Below, piece by piece: positions 44,601 through 55,117 of a DNA stretch of 64,000 nt. Location of the stretch: positions 28,832,782-28,896,781 of the forward strand of contig NC_132893.1 of NCBI RefSeq assembly GCF_030463535.1. Reading direction: 5' to 3'. Source of the stretch: Salminus brasiliensis (lineage: Eukaryota; Chordata; Actinopteri; Characiformes; Bryconidae). A program made the position numbers and the translations under genes. The notes below the pieces were generated by a model. The model had not been told where the DNA came from and did not search any database. It saw nothing but the letters and a program-made list of their open reading frames with translations. Position 1 is the stretch's first letter. Every line of letters begins with the position of its first letter.

Positions 44601-47600
44601 AGATATGAGGTACACACACTATATAGACAAAAGTATTGGGACACATGCACATTCAATATTTCTTCAGAAAGCAAAGGTATTTAAAAAAGCGTTGGAGTAA
44701 CTGTCTTTACTGTCCAGGGGAAGCTTTCTACTAGATTTTGGAGCACTGCTGTGAGGATTTGATTGCATTCAACAATAAGAGTATTAGTGAGGTCATGTTG
44801 GATGATCACCAACATGCACACCCCCGACTCCCCACCAGGGGTGTGCAATTGCACATCTCTGTCAGCAATGGGTGCAACTTACAATAGCTGAATGCATTCA
44901 TTAGAATGGGTGTCCACAAATATTTGACATATAGTGGATTACAACACATGGCAGGTAAAGAAAGGGGCCAGAGTGTGCAATACTAAAATATGAATATATT
45001 TTTTTAATTTATGAAAGAATTAAAGATTCAAATCCTCAGATCTTATCATATAAGTCCTAGATTTTTTGCAACCCTCTCTTTATTCTTTAAAATTAAGCAG
45101 GTCATTTCTGTTACTGTGCCTTTAAGACCCGTTTTGAATAAATAAGGCCTGTTCTGATTGGTTGCCGATGTGAATCAATCACTCAGAGTTGAAACATGCT
45201 TAAGAACTGCAACATGATTGGTCAGGACTAAACATTGTTAGGCTAAATAGGAGGATATATGTAAATGAGCTAGTTCAAAATTCTTTATTGAAATAAATTG
45301 AGTTTTCATGATAGGGCCCTTTAAGACTTCAGACTAAGGGCTCAATATTTACTTGCTTAACTGAACCGCATTAAATACATGTCATAATCTCGTAAGCTGA
45401 CACAGCTGGCCAGTGTTGATAACCTAGCTAACAATTCTTCAATTAACACCACACCGGTGGGGGGGGGGGGGGTTCAAGCTGTGGGCTGGTAAAGGTCCAT
45501 TGACCCTGTCTTTCTTTTTTTTTTTTTTGGGGGGGGGGGGGGGTTGTCTGCCACTTTCAATCATTCATAGACAACCATTTATTTTACAGTGTAAAGAGGT
45601 TGAACTCTATGTAGGTCTTGAAGAGTAAGAGTAATAGATCTATGGTTGTTGCTTGTAGAGAGTACAGAGTGTTAGGCTCACTGTAGAACTTATATTGGGG
45701 TATAAGCATATAGAGCTATGTATAGGGATATACAGTACAGTACAGTACAGTGAGTATATACTGTAATTGGGACTGACACCTCTCTGCTCCATCGTAGCCT
45801 ACAATGAGTTTGACAGCAGGACGCTCAGAGCCCCACGGCCCAAAGCCATTATAGAAGACAGTTCCAGCCTGTTTCGCACCAGGAGCGACGCCTCCCTGGT
45901 GAAGAAGAGAGTGAGCAACAAGACGACGGAGGAAAAGCAGAGGGACAGACAGCATCGCTTCTCTATTAATGGCCATTTCTACAATTACAAGGTCAGAGAA
46001 CTGCTGAGAATCCAGTCTCAGACAGCAAACCTGATGCATCAGTCCACTAGCGGCACTTAAAGTAGCATAGTCTCACCTTTTGCTCATTTTAATGTAATTT
46101 AACTCAAAACTTACAGGAACCCGTATGTGGGTCCATTTGTCTTTCTTCAAACTACATAATATACATATTAGTTTTATACTCAATAGTGAATAATGTATAT
46201 TTTTTGCTTCTGCAATAGTATAACAGGACCCTAAAGTCTGATTGGACTATTTAACTTTCCCAGCAGAAAAGTGCATGAACTGTAAGTGCACACTTGTTAA
46301 TATCTGAAACTACTTTGTAGTTTATAGTACAATAATTTTGAAATAAACATACTCAGAAAATAATTGTACTTTAATACATTTATGTATACAATTTAAAGCA
46401 ACATTATGTAGCATTTTTTTACCTTAAAATATCAGCTTCAAGATCATTATGGTGTCCACCGACCTGTAATAAGGAGAGTAGTGTCCCTATGGATGCTACT
46501 CCAGGCTCAACACGCTGCTAACTTGCCTATGTAACTTCTGAGAAGTTGGCAGGACAACAGAGAGAGCCAAGGCATGCATAACTGCATAATGCATAAGTGA
46601 AATTTGCCCTGTAATATTACCCTACCGCCTCAGTCCACACCCTTCTATTACGTTCAGTGCCGGTTCTGTATCTCTTGGCTTGTCAGGAAATGCATGTAAG
46701 TGTGTTCTTCTTGAGTGGTGGCTCAAAATGTGACTTCCACTACCTGACTGTAGGGGGAGCACCACAGCAAAAAAAAAAAAAAACAGTTCTCCATAATGCT
46801 GCTTTAAATATGACAAGCAGTTACACATAAATAACATCTTCATGTAATCACATTTTTTTATTGCCATCTCTGTCTTTTCAGACTTCAATCTTTACGCCAT
46901 CCTACGGGGCAACAACAAACGTCCGCATCAACAGCAGAATGAGGACACATCAAGTCATCAGCCAGCTTTTACATAAATTTAAGGTATGACTATACATAAT
47001 GTACCATATATGACCAAGCCTACATTATACCTTCTTCATTCAGTGAATGTTAAACCGTAAGCTGGCGTGCAATCATCTCTGTTGCAGATAGAAAATGAGC
47101 CGAGTGAATTTGCCTTGTATTGCATTCATCAAAGTGGAGGTATGTGTCCTTTATGTATTTTGTAATGTCTTCTGATAACTTTTATAATATCATAACACTG
47201 CCCATGCCACTGTTTGAATAAGGCCACAGCACACTGACTGAATAAACACCAGCAAACATATGCAAACAGAGATGAGCACACATCAGGCAACCAAAATCAA
47301 ACAGACCCTTTTTACCGTGCCTTGTCATACTAAGCAGAATTTGGCAGCCTGGTGGCCCTTTGCCTGTTCCTTTCTGAAATGATGGGTTCAGCTGATTTGG
47401 TCAGTCATAAGGTTCTGAATGTTGTAGTTGCCATGGCGCACTCAAAAGATTGTCAGATGTAGCAACTGTAACCGAGGCGATGACGAGACTTAGTGACGGG
47501 TCAGATTACTGATTTCTTTGGCCTGTTGCACCGGTACTGAATCAGGAAAGCAAAGTAAGGCCATACAGCCACAGAAAAATATCAGGCTGTAATGGTGCTG

Positions 47601-50600
47601 GTCAGACTGAGTGAGAATTCATTTAGATCAGATTATCATTATTTTATTCTTCATGATTAATTTTTCCTCCTTTTCCAGGGTTTCTTCATACTTTAGAATT
47701 GTTTTATTCAATGTTGTGTTTATTAAGAGTTACCTACAGTATCTACAGTTTCAGAATCAAAGAAAGAAAAACAACACAAAGTAGAAATCAATAAAGTAAC
47801 TTAGATAATAATGAAAAATATAATTTCTATTTTTCAAAAAAATAAAGGGAGAGAAAAAGAAGGGGCGGTGGCCATAGAAATCGTCACTATAACTCACTAA
47901 TCATATTGAGGAGAGAAAGTCAATACAAGTACTGACATATATTAAAATATCCAGCACATCACATGTCAAAAACTTCACATAGGACCAGTACCCATGAATC
48001 TGACCCATACGTGATCACAGTCCAATAGAGGGTCAGAGTTCAGTCCAGAGGGTCCAGCTGAACTGAGTTAAGATGAGAAAGAAAAGGTTGCCATGTCTTG
48101 GGATATCACCAAGAGTCACAACTTACATGTTTCACCCATTCCAACTTCAGTAAGGCCAGTCAGTGGTCTGTAATCCAGTTAGTGAAGGAAGGAGGATTTT
48201 TTCCCCCCAATTAAGCAAGTTAACCGCCAAATGCTACAAATCTACCTCTGTAGTAGATAGATGAATAGATTTGTACACAGTTTGAATAGATTGCACACAG
48301 TATTTTTCTCTGAATGTTTGAATGAATCAAATTCTGGTATTGTGGTTTACTTGGCTTTTAATCCAACCAAGCAGTAGCAATCTGTAAACCCATGCAAATG
48401 TTGCTGTATACAATATTGCTTACCTTCAAAAGCAAAAGTGTGCTGCTGCTTGGTTGGATTGAAAACCAAGTAAATCTTCTGCAAAAATTCAAAGGAAAAT
48501 ACATGTGTGCACAGCAATACTGCATCTTTCATAGTACTGCTATAAAGGCAATCGTTAGTTTGGCTGTTATTTTAAACCTGTACTTGAATGTAAGTCTAGT
48601 CCCTATTCTTACTTTCCTCATTGACTTTCACCATAAAATAAACAGCTATGTAACATTTTTACTGTATTTATAAATGTTACTATAAATGTTTAACATGTAA
48701 ATGTGTTTATATTTATCACAAAAATATGGTGATGTTGGTGTGGCGCAACAGGTAACACCACTACCTGCCAGTGAGCTACCACAGCATGTGGGAGACAGGG
48801 GTTCAATTCCCAGTCTGGGAGACCGTATGCTGCGCTACACCAATAAGAGTCCTTGGGCAAGACTTCTTACACTACATTGGCCCACTTGTACTATGAGTAG
48901 CCTTGTAAGTTGCTCTGGATAAGAGTGTCAGCTAAATTCCATAAATGTAAAATATGACTACAGAACAGGCTGTTTTTGATTTGTGCCGTACATTTTGTAG
49001 AGGTTTTCCATTAAAGGCCCCTAAAGACACTTGTTGCACTTATTCCCAGCCCTCCCGACTTCTCATTTAAAGGCTAGTTTGTTTAAGGCCTCTGTTTGGA
49101 AGACTGGCTACTGCTCAGTTTGTATCCTGTGCACACTCTGCATGTTTGCACAGGAGTGGTAAAATTGAACAAGCTTCCATCTGTTTATGCAGACCAGCTC
49201 AATGCTGCGTTGTGTGTAATCATCACCTCGCCCGCTGGATTACAGGAGCTTTTCAGCTGCCATACCCCGAGGCTCCAAAGACAGTTCCTTCGGAGTGTTT
49301 GTACCCACTGTCTGACATCATACTGGGCCATGTTATTTTAACGTCTCCACGTTGTCCCTGGTGCACGGTTGTACTGCATGACTGTTTCGGTTTATCAGTA
49401 ACACATGAGCTTGCACTTCCAGTTACTGGTCTGGAAGAAACCAGCACAGTATCCTTTAGTTGGTCATATCTCTTATCGTGTGAGCTCACACTTCCTGATG
49501 CTTACTAAATTGTGCTTTAATATAGAGCTGATAAGGAGAATGGTTTTCTGGAGAAAAAAAAACAAGGCACAGCACAAGATAAGATACTGTTCATGCTTAT
49601 TCTTAGACCAATAGTTGTGTTGGCAATGTAGGGAGCATGCTGAAGACTTTCAGTGAATTGCATTTACTGTTGTAGCCCCACTGATCCAGTCAGCTGGGAC
49701 ACATCTGGTGTCTGAAGCTTGATTATACATGTTTTCACTGGAGCTACGGCTAAAAAAAAAAACAGCTCAGGACCAGCTTTTGCTGGAAGCTGGTTTTAGA
49801 TGATCCAAGCTGGTCTATGATGGTCAAAACACTGGTCAACCAGGAGAAAACATGCCCTATGTCAGTAAGCTAGCTGTTTAACCAGCCCTTGACCCGCATA
49901 GTGTATGTTACATTTGAGGTTAAACATGCTGGGTCATGCTGGTTGATCAGCGTTGTCTGGCTGGTTATGCTAGTCGACCAGCTTAGTGATGGTCATGCTG
50001 GTAAACCTACATGGTCAAGCTTGGTCGTACTGGTTCTCTAGCATGGTCAGGTTGATTATGCTTGTAAACAAGTTAAACCATCAAACCCAAACAAAAACAT
50101 ACCCTGTTTAGGTCAAGAGCAACATGCTGGTCAACCACCACACTGGTCAACTAGCATGACGACGCAATCAGCGTGGTCTTGCTGTTCATGCTGCTGTTCA
50201 AGCTTGGTCTGATGTAGCTAATATGTTAACTTACATATTAGCGTAGTGGTTTCTAAATATTGGGTCTCATTTATTTTCATTAGAATAGATTATAATGAAT
50301 TTCATGTTTGGCACTACATCGCAAAACCGCAGTGGTACCACAGGGCTCAGGTGGGCTACTTCAGGTGGGAACTCGTTAACTTAGTTTTTCAATAGATAAA
50401 ATTGGCAACAATCCACTGTTTATTAGCAATGTTAGCACAGCTTCTCCTGTTGTTACCTAAAGAACCTCAGGTATCAAATATGTATTGGCTGATCGATTTT
50501 TATCATCTCCATAGAAAGCCATTGGCAATATTAGGGGATACTGTGGAGCAGTCACAGATAAGACTAAAAGGTCAGTTGAGAGGGGTGTACAGCACCACAG

Positions 50601-51478
50601 CACAATGCGTGGGGGCTTTACACTTTGGGAAATGCATTGATTCATTGTTTTCTATGAAAATTGTGATTTTCATAGATTGTTAATTGTGATTCTCCTGTTG
50701 TTATCTAAAGAACCTCAGGTATCAAACATGTATTGGCTGATCTGGGTTTAGCAAAAAAGCATGTAAATTAGATTCAATTCTTTCAAGATACTGTAAAATG
50801 TGGAGATCTCTATTACTATCATCAAACCTGAATTTGTTGGTTTCATTCCTCAAAGAAAGAAGAAAGCTGGGCAGCTCAGATTTTCCACTGTTGGAGCGTT
50901 TTCTTCAGGGACCATCTGAAAGCATCATGAGAGTCTTCCTCATGGACACAGATGAAGCAGAAGTTAGCATGGATGTACGCCTAGTTCTACGTTGTCCTAT
51001 TAAGTATTCTATACAGCCTTAGTTACTAAACCCACACTAATCTATGTCTTCTGTAATGGGTTATTAGGTAGCACAGTATGTCAATTTAGAGCTGCCCATT
51101 CTCCAGCGAGTTCTGCTGAAGCTACAAGAAGACGAGAACCAAGAGATACAGCGCATCGTCTCAAAGTGAGTCCTGAGGAATGCTTACGCCTGCAGATGTT
51201 AGGAATGTACACTAGATGTATCCAGGCACCCCTTCTAATTTGTGGGTTAACGTGCAGCCATAACGTGCAGCCACACATCGGTTTTATTATCTCCATAGAA
51301 AGCCTTGCCAATATTAGGGGATACTGTGGAGCAGTCACAGATAAGACTGAGAGGTCAGCTGAGAGGGGTGAACAGCACCACGGCCCAATGCATGGGGGCT
51401 TTACACTTTGGGAAATGCATTGATTCATTGTTTTCTATGAAAATTGTGATTTGAGAGGGCTAAAAAGAACTGACATTG

Positions 51479-51538
<60 letters not shown>

Positions 51539-53258
51539 ATATGGCATATTATATCATTCAGTGTTGGAGGCACATCCAGTCGACTAGTGCTTAATATGTT
51601 ATGTCATCTTCTGCAGAACTGTAGGGCAGCATTTCATCCCCCAGCCTCATAACCCTTTTTTGCAGTTTCATCCACCCCTGCTCTCTTGCTACATTACACA
51701 GTATTGAGCAAATACATTGTGCAAACACAGTGTGTAAGAAAACACTGATGTACAGGCTAATAAATACACACACAGTATTTGCCTTCCTGGTAGTAATGTT
51801 AGCTACCTGGATTCCTTCTGTATCCAGAAAGACCAAATTACATTTTTCATATTCCTTACAATCCCAACTTATATTTCTTGTGATCTCAATATAACAAGTT
51901 GATTTGTCAAGATACAAATATAATGTTCTCAAGATAAAAAAACAGTGTTTTTCAGATAATAAATAAGTAAGTTGTGTGTACGTTTTTTTTTATGTGTACG
52001 TATATTAATTAAAATTTAAATAATATAAATAAAAGCAATGATCATGAGATAATAGTAAAAATAGTACAGTTATGTCATGGCCTTCTGAACTTTAATCGGT
52101 TAAAAGCAAAGAAAATAAGCTTTTAGAAAAAAAAGCATTTTTAACAGCCCCGACTCCTCCCACCTTCAAGATGCATCATCAGAAGGGGATTTTGAAATCT
52201 CACCTTTGGTACCACTGCTGCACTGCTGTAGGAGGCGAGTCTGTATATTTCCTGTAGTTGTAGCTATGGTTAAAATTTTCACTTTGGTCAGATTGTCCCT
52301 TTTCATCTGGGGAAATTTAACCTACTAGCACAGAGCTTGGGCACTAGTACTCTAGCCCACTACCAGCATTAACTTATAGAAGTGAATAACACTTAAATCA
52401 CAATATATAAAATATCTTCATCAGATTATCAGCATTTAGATATTTTCCCGAAATCATTCAGTCCTTGTGTCAGCTACTATCCAGAACCGGTCATCCAACA
52501 CTAGTATGTGACCTCACCAAGATCACGTCACACCTGGTCACTTCATGTGACGAGTATGTGGATTGTTTTCTGATCAGATTTTGGCCATAAGCATTTACAC
52601 TGGGTAGTGAAATGTGACAGTGGTTATTCAGACTGAAATCTGATTGCTGTGTGAGACAGAATATGATAACATGCTTATTTCACAGCTTTTATTACTGGTG
52701 TTTCAGTTGTGTGGTAGAGAAGGTGTTTACACTGCTACATCAGGGCTTAAATGCATCTCAGACCACCTGCTGAAGTGGTTTGAGTGGTCTGTAGTGTATC
52801 TGCTTTAAATCTTGAGTCTTGGGTGACTTTACACTTGCATTTTTATGAGGCTTGATCTCATCCAGATATAATCCTGATACTTTAAACTGATGAAGTGATC
52901 AGGTTTAAATGGGGTCTAATACCTGTGGCTAAATGTAAGCAAATCTTCACAGTAATGGTTGTGTCCATCGAGTTTAAAGAGTAGAGGCTTTTACTGCAGC
53001 GAACAGAGAGCAGACTGCCTGCTAATATCCCTTGATTTTAAGAAATGTCAGACGAGCAGGTGTCCACAAACATCAGGACAGCTTGCTGTAGGCGTTACAT
53101 ATGTAGTTGTAACATGTTATATAAAGTACAGATAATGATGACAGGTGGTTATTGGCTGTGATATTGATTTTTCTTCATGCAGGTACAGGCAACAGCACAT
53201 TCTACTCTCACACTGCCTGAACTCGAAGATGACATCAAAGACGGAGACGACTGTGTAA
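41469..53258 (+). CDS. rassf6: Ras association domain family member 6, ten coding exons, complete
   Basis: RASSF6 is a Ras-binding adaptor that also contacts the Hippo kinases MST1/2 through its SARAH helix and promotes apoptosis. The ten exons join with consistent phases to 1047 nt (348 residues plus stop; human isoforms are 337-369). Landmarks: LLNTYN near the N terminus, [25 protein letters not shown] (specific to RASSF6 as I recall it), [12 protein letters not shown], an RA domain (about residues 200-290, [20 protein letters not shown] to RVFLMD), a C-terminal SARAH helix ([20 protein letters not shown] onward) and the terminal KTETTV shared with human RASSF6. Divergent from musk, convergent with the cystatin gene. 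AATAAA follows the stop by about 260 nt. Confidence 0.95.
41627..41666. repeat. (CT)n microsatellite at a splice acceptor
   Basis: About 20 CT units with one CA break, ending eight bases before rassf6 exon 2. It forms the polypyrimidine tract. Confidence 0.95.
41675..41753 (+). CDS. rassf6: rassf6 coding exon 2
   Basis: Encodes [26 protein letters not shown] (RASSF family LLKTYN motif). Its acceptor tract is a (CT)n microsatellite ending CGCACACAG. Donor GTAACA. Phase 2 in, phase 0 out. Confidence 0.88.
42328..42515. mobile_element. MITE family D, complete copy of 188 bp
   Basis: Ends CTGTCACGCAAAAAAACGCA and TGCGTTTTTTTGCATGACAG are inverted repeats with one mismatch in 20. The middle holds AATAGAAATGCTCCAAAATA. 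In the rassf6 intron between exons 2 and 3. Confidence 0.85.
43582..43736 (+). CDS. rassf6: rassf6 coding exon 3
   Basis: Encodes [33 protein letters not shown], matching RASSF6 [20 protein letters not shown]. Acceptor CTTCATCCAG (a second in-frame AG at 43596 would remove five residues). The donor, AGAG then GTCACT, is weak, but it gives the exact join to the next exon. Confidence 0.87.
44268..44368 (+). CDS. rassf6: rassf6 coding exon 4
   Basis: Encodes [20 protein letters not shown]; human RASSF6 has [18 protein letters not shown]. Acceptor TTCCTGCAG, donor GTTCAG. Phase 2 in, phase 1 out. The in-frame ATG here is internal, not the gene start. Confidence 0.9.
44618..44936 (+). mobile_element. 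MITE family A, copy
   Basis: Left end CACTATATAGACAAAAGTAT, right end ATTTGACATATAGTGG; contains CTGTCCAGGGGAAGCTTTCT as in the copy at 4308. In a rassf6 intron. Confidence 0.75.
45459..45543. repeat. Two poly-G runs and a poly-T run
   Basis: G14 at 45459-45472, then T14 at about 45515-45528 followed directly by G15 at 45529-45543. In the rassf6 intron between exons 4 and 5. Confidence 0.9.
45798..45991 (+). CDS. rassf6: rassf6 coding exon 5
   Basis: Encodes [34 protein letters not shown] and [13 protein letters not shown], the linker just before the RA domain. Acceptor TCCATCGTAG, donor GTCAGA. Basic and serine-rich. Confidence 0.95.
46393..46808. mobile_element. MITE family E, complete copy of about 416 bp
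   Basis: Left end TTAAAGCAACATTATGTAGC, right end CTCCATAATGCTGCTTTAAA: imperfect inverted repeats. Holds CTGACTGTAGGGGGAGC. In the rassf6 intron between exons 5 and 6. Confidence 0.75.
46882..46983 (+). CDS. rassf6: rassf6 coding exon 6: start of RA domain
   Basis: Encodes [34 protein letters not shown]: beta strands 1-2 and helix 1 of the Ras-association ubiquitin-like fold. Acceptor GTCTTTTCAG, donor GTATGA. 34 whole codons. Confidence 0.97.
47088..47139 (+). CDS. rassf6: rassf6 coding exon 7: RA domain
   Basis: Encodes [17 protein letters not shown], the conserved KIEN..FALY segment. Acceptor CTGTTGCAG, donor GTATGT. Only 52 nt. Confidence 0.97.
48346..48474. repeat. Short palindromic element
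   Basis: Arms 48346-48379 and 48441-48474 (TTTACTTGGCTTTTAATCCA against TGGATTGAAAACCAAGTAAA) are near-perfect inverted repeats with a 61-bp loop. In the rassf6 intron between exons 7 and 8. Confidence 0.85.
48734..48953 (+). mobile_element. tRNA-derived SINE, copy 2 of the same family
   Basis: Same head (GTTGGTGTGGCGCAACAGG), B box GGTTCAATTCC and tail TTGCTCTGGATAAGAGTGTC. AAAATATG occurs on both sides and may be the target-site duplication. In the rassf6 intron between exons 7 and 8. Confidence 0.85.
49752..50225. repeat. Dispersed repeat rich in TGGTCATGCTGGT-like units, copy 2
   Basis: Opens AACAGCTCAGGACCAGCTTT and has GGTCATGCTGGTTGATCAGC-type units, like the block at 28510. In the rassf6 intron between exons 7 and 8. 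Confidence 0.75.
50495..50672 (+). repeat. Duplicated block, copy 1 (upstream of rassf6 exon 8)
   Basis: From TTATCATCTCCATAGAAAGC through TGGGAAATGCATTGATTCAT; repeated at 51275-51455. A piece just upstream (50435-50490) is repeated again at 50692-50745. Confidence 0.88.
50856..50974 (+). CDS. rassf6: rassf6 coding exon 8: end of RA domain
   Basis: Encodes [40 protein letters not shown]. Matches RASSF PLL.R.LQGP and FLMD. Acceptor CATTCCTCAAAG, donor GTACGC. Flanked on both sides by copies of the same repeat block. Confidence 0.96.
51068..51165 (+). CDS. rassf6: rassf6 coding exon 9: SARAH domain
   Basis: Encodes [33 protein letters not shown]: the start of the SARAH helix. Acceptor TTATTAG, donor GTGAGT. 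Confidence 0.97.
51275..51455 (+). repeat. Duplicated block, copy 2 (downstream of rassf6 exon 9)
   Basis: Same order and orientation as 50495-50672, about 93% alike by eye. Confidence 0.88.
51484..51536. repeat. (TA)n microsatellite
   Basis: About 26 TA units, just after the second duplicated block. Confidence 0.97.
53183..53258 (+). CDS. rassf6: rassf6 coding exon 10: SARAH end and stop
   Basis: Encodes [20 protein letters not shown] then ETTV and TAA (53256-53258). The ETTV end fits a class I PDZ ligand (S/T-x-V). Acceptor TTCATGCAG. Confidence 0.96.
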
Positions 53259-53521
53259 AAGAAAGAGCTGTGGGCTGCTGAAGTACGTTTTTCCTGTCGC
53301 TTCCACCCACAACATTAACTGACCAGAAACTGCTGTTTTATACTGTAGCATGGGCTACAATGATGGAATTGGACATTTTTAGTGGTGTGCCTGAGATACT
53401 GTGATTTAAACATTGTAAAATATCAGAAACCAACTAGTTTCTCTTGTTTTGTTGATCAGAAATGGCCAGCCTGTGCCATTTCCATAAGAACTACATGTTC
53501 TTTTTTACTTTAAATGCTCTA

Positions 53522-53527
53522 AATAAA
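53522..53527 (+). terminator. rassf6 polyadenylation signal AATAAA
   Basis: AATAAA 264 nt after the rassf6 stop codon in the plus direction, the first such signal downstream. Confidence 0.7.
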
Positions 53528-53711
53528 GAGCTACTGGAGAGAAAAAAAGAAATGAAGAAAGTGAAAGACGAGTGGAAAAGGTGGCGTCATGCTGTAAAAT
53601 GACTAATGGTGGTCCAGCTGGTGTATCACCACAACACTTTGGCAGACACACTCCCAGTCTGCTCCACCACACAGACGCCAAATCTCTCTAAAGGACATTC
53701 AATCATTGGAT

Positions 53712-54001
53712 AAAGGATAAAGGTGCACGTATTCGTCACTGTACAGTGTGGACTGTACAGCGAAATGTGTCCTCCGCATTTAACCCATCTGGTAGTGAAC
53801 ACACACTCACACACGTGTTAGGGGCAGTGAGTACACACACACACCCAGAGCGGTGGGCAGCCAACTCCAGCGCCCGGGGAGCAGAGAGGGTAAAGGGCCT
53901 TGCTCAAGGGCCCAACAGTGGCAGCTTGCCGAGCCCGGGAATCGAACCCACAACCCTGTTATCGATATCCCGGCGCTCTAACCGCTGAGCCACCACTGCC
54001 A
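53712..54001 (-). mobile_element. tRNA-derived SINE of the second family, minus copy
   Basis: Reverse complement of the element at 37694. On the minus strand it reads GCAGTGGTGGCTCAGCGGTT, with B box GGTTCGATTCC, and ends with a tail near 53712. Lies just after the rassf6 poly(A) signal. Confidence 0.88.
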
Positions 54002-54755
54002 CAAATTGTTGTCATCCATAGAAACTGCCAGTGAACAGGAGCTTTTCTAGACTACTTGTGATGATGCACACACAGAACTTAGAGAGGCACAGCTGTACCC
54101 CCAGCTTCCCTAATAATATTACTGAATAATAATAATAACATTTTATTACTATTATTTAAATAATAATGTTAGCAATTATATTACTAGTCCTTTGATCATT
54201 AGCTTGTCTGTTGTGTGGATGACTTCCTTTGAGCTTAGCTGCTCATACTTTTTGAAAGATGCTGGAGAATTATGGAAAAAATGTAGTGGGTGTAGTTCTG
54301 CTCAGCATCCAGGATAAAATAGACTTTTACCGCAGTGATTTTAGTGGGGAACAGCAATATTTTACTGGGTCTAATAATGCTCCTGCAATGCAGCTAAACT
54401 AAAGCTACAAAATGCTGCAATGGGTTCTTTGAGCAATACCATAGGAGAACCACTTTTGGTTCCATTAAGAACCATGTTTGTAATAGAGATGAGGTCGCTA
54501 ATGAGTGTCAAAAACTATTTAAAGGTCTAAAACAAGGCGGCTCAATCCTGGTCCTGGAGATCTACCTGATCCAGATAATGAAAGCCTTCAGGATCTGAAC
54601 TCTTCAGGGTGGTAGATCTCCAGGATTAGGATTAAAAAAATCCCTGGTCTAAAATTCTTCCAGGGTTCTTTACACTGGTTCTTTATGGGAAAGTTTAATT
54701 TGAAGAGTGTATACTTGTGTGCATCACAGTCATGAGAAGCAGTCGTATCTGTTTC

Positions 54756-54761
54756 TTTATT
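54756..54761 (-). terminator. cystatin-like gene polyadenylation signal
   Basis: AATAAA on the minus strand, about 276 nt after the stop codon; gives a 3' UTR of ordinary size. Confidence 0.6.
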
Positions 54762-55036
54762 AAATAACAAATGAAATCCCATTTCCAAGTCTTACAAAAT
54801 GTAAAGGTTACACTTTCACAAGTTTTAGTATCAAAATATGATTTTCCCTTCCAGAGGGAGCCATTCTGTTTTAGTACATCAATAAATCTCATGTCCTACA
54901 ACAGTTATACCTATTATAAGAGAGTACAAGCTCCTCCACTCCTTCACTCCTCCTACGGTAACAGTAAAAATTATGTAAGGTGGGTTGCAGATGGTACAGT
55001 TAGTTCTGTTCACGCCCAGGTCCGTCAAAAACAGCA

Positions 55037-55117
55037 TCACTTCTTACAAGAGATCTTCTTTGCGACGTACTGATCTGTCCTCGGGTTAAACTCTACCTCA
55101 AACTTGCACATCAGCCG
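55037..55117 (-). CDS. cystatin-like exon 4: C terminus
   Basis: Encodes [20 protein letters not shown] then KISCKK and TGA (55039-55037): the second disulfide. Acceptor CCTTTAG. Confidence 0.9.
   Translation of the reverse strand, partial: RLMCKFEVEFNPRTDQYVAKKISCKK

Noticed and set aside
45716-46039. 107-codon minus-strand frame
   Set aside because: Antisense shadow of rassf6 exon 5.
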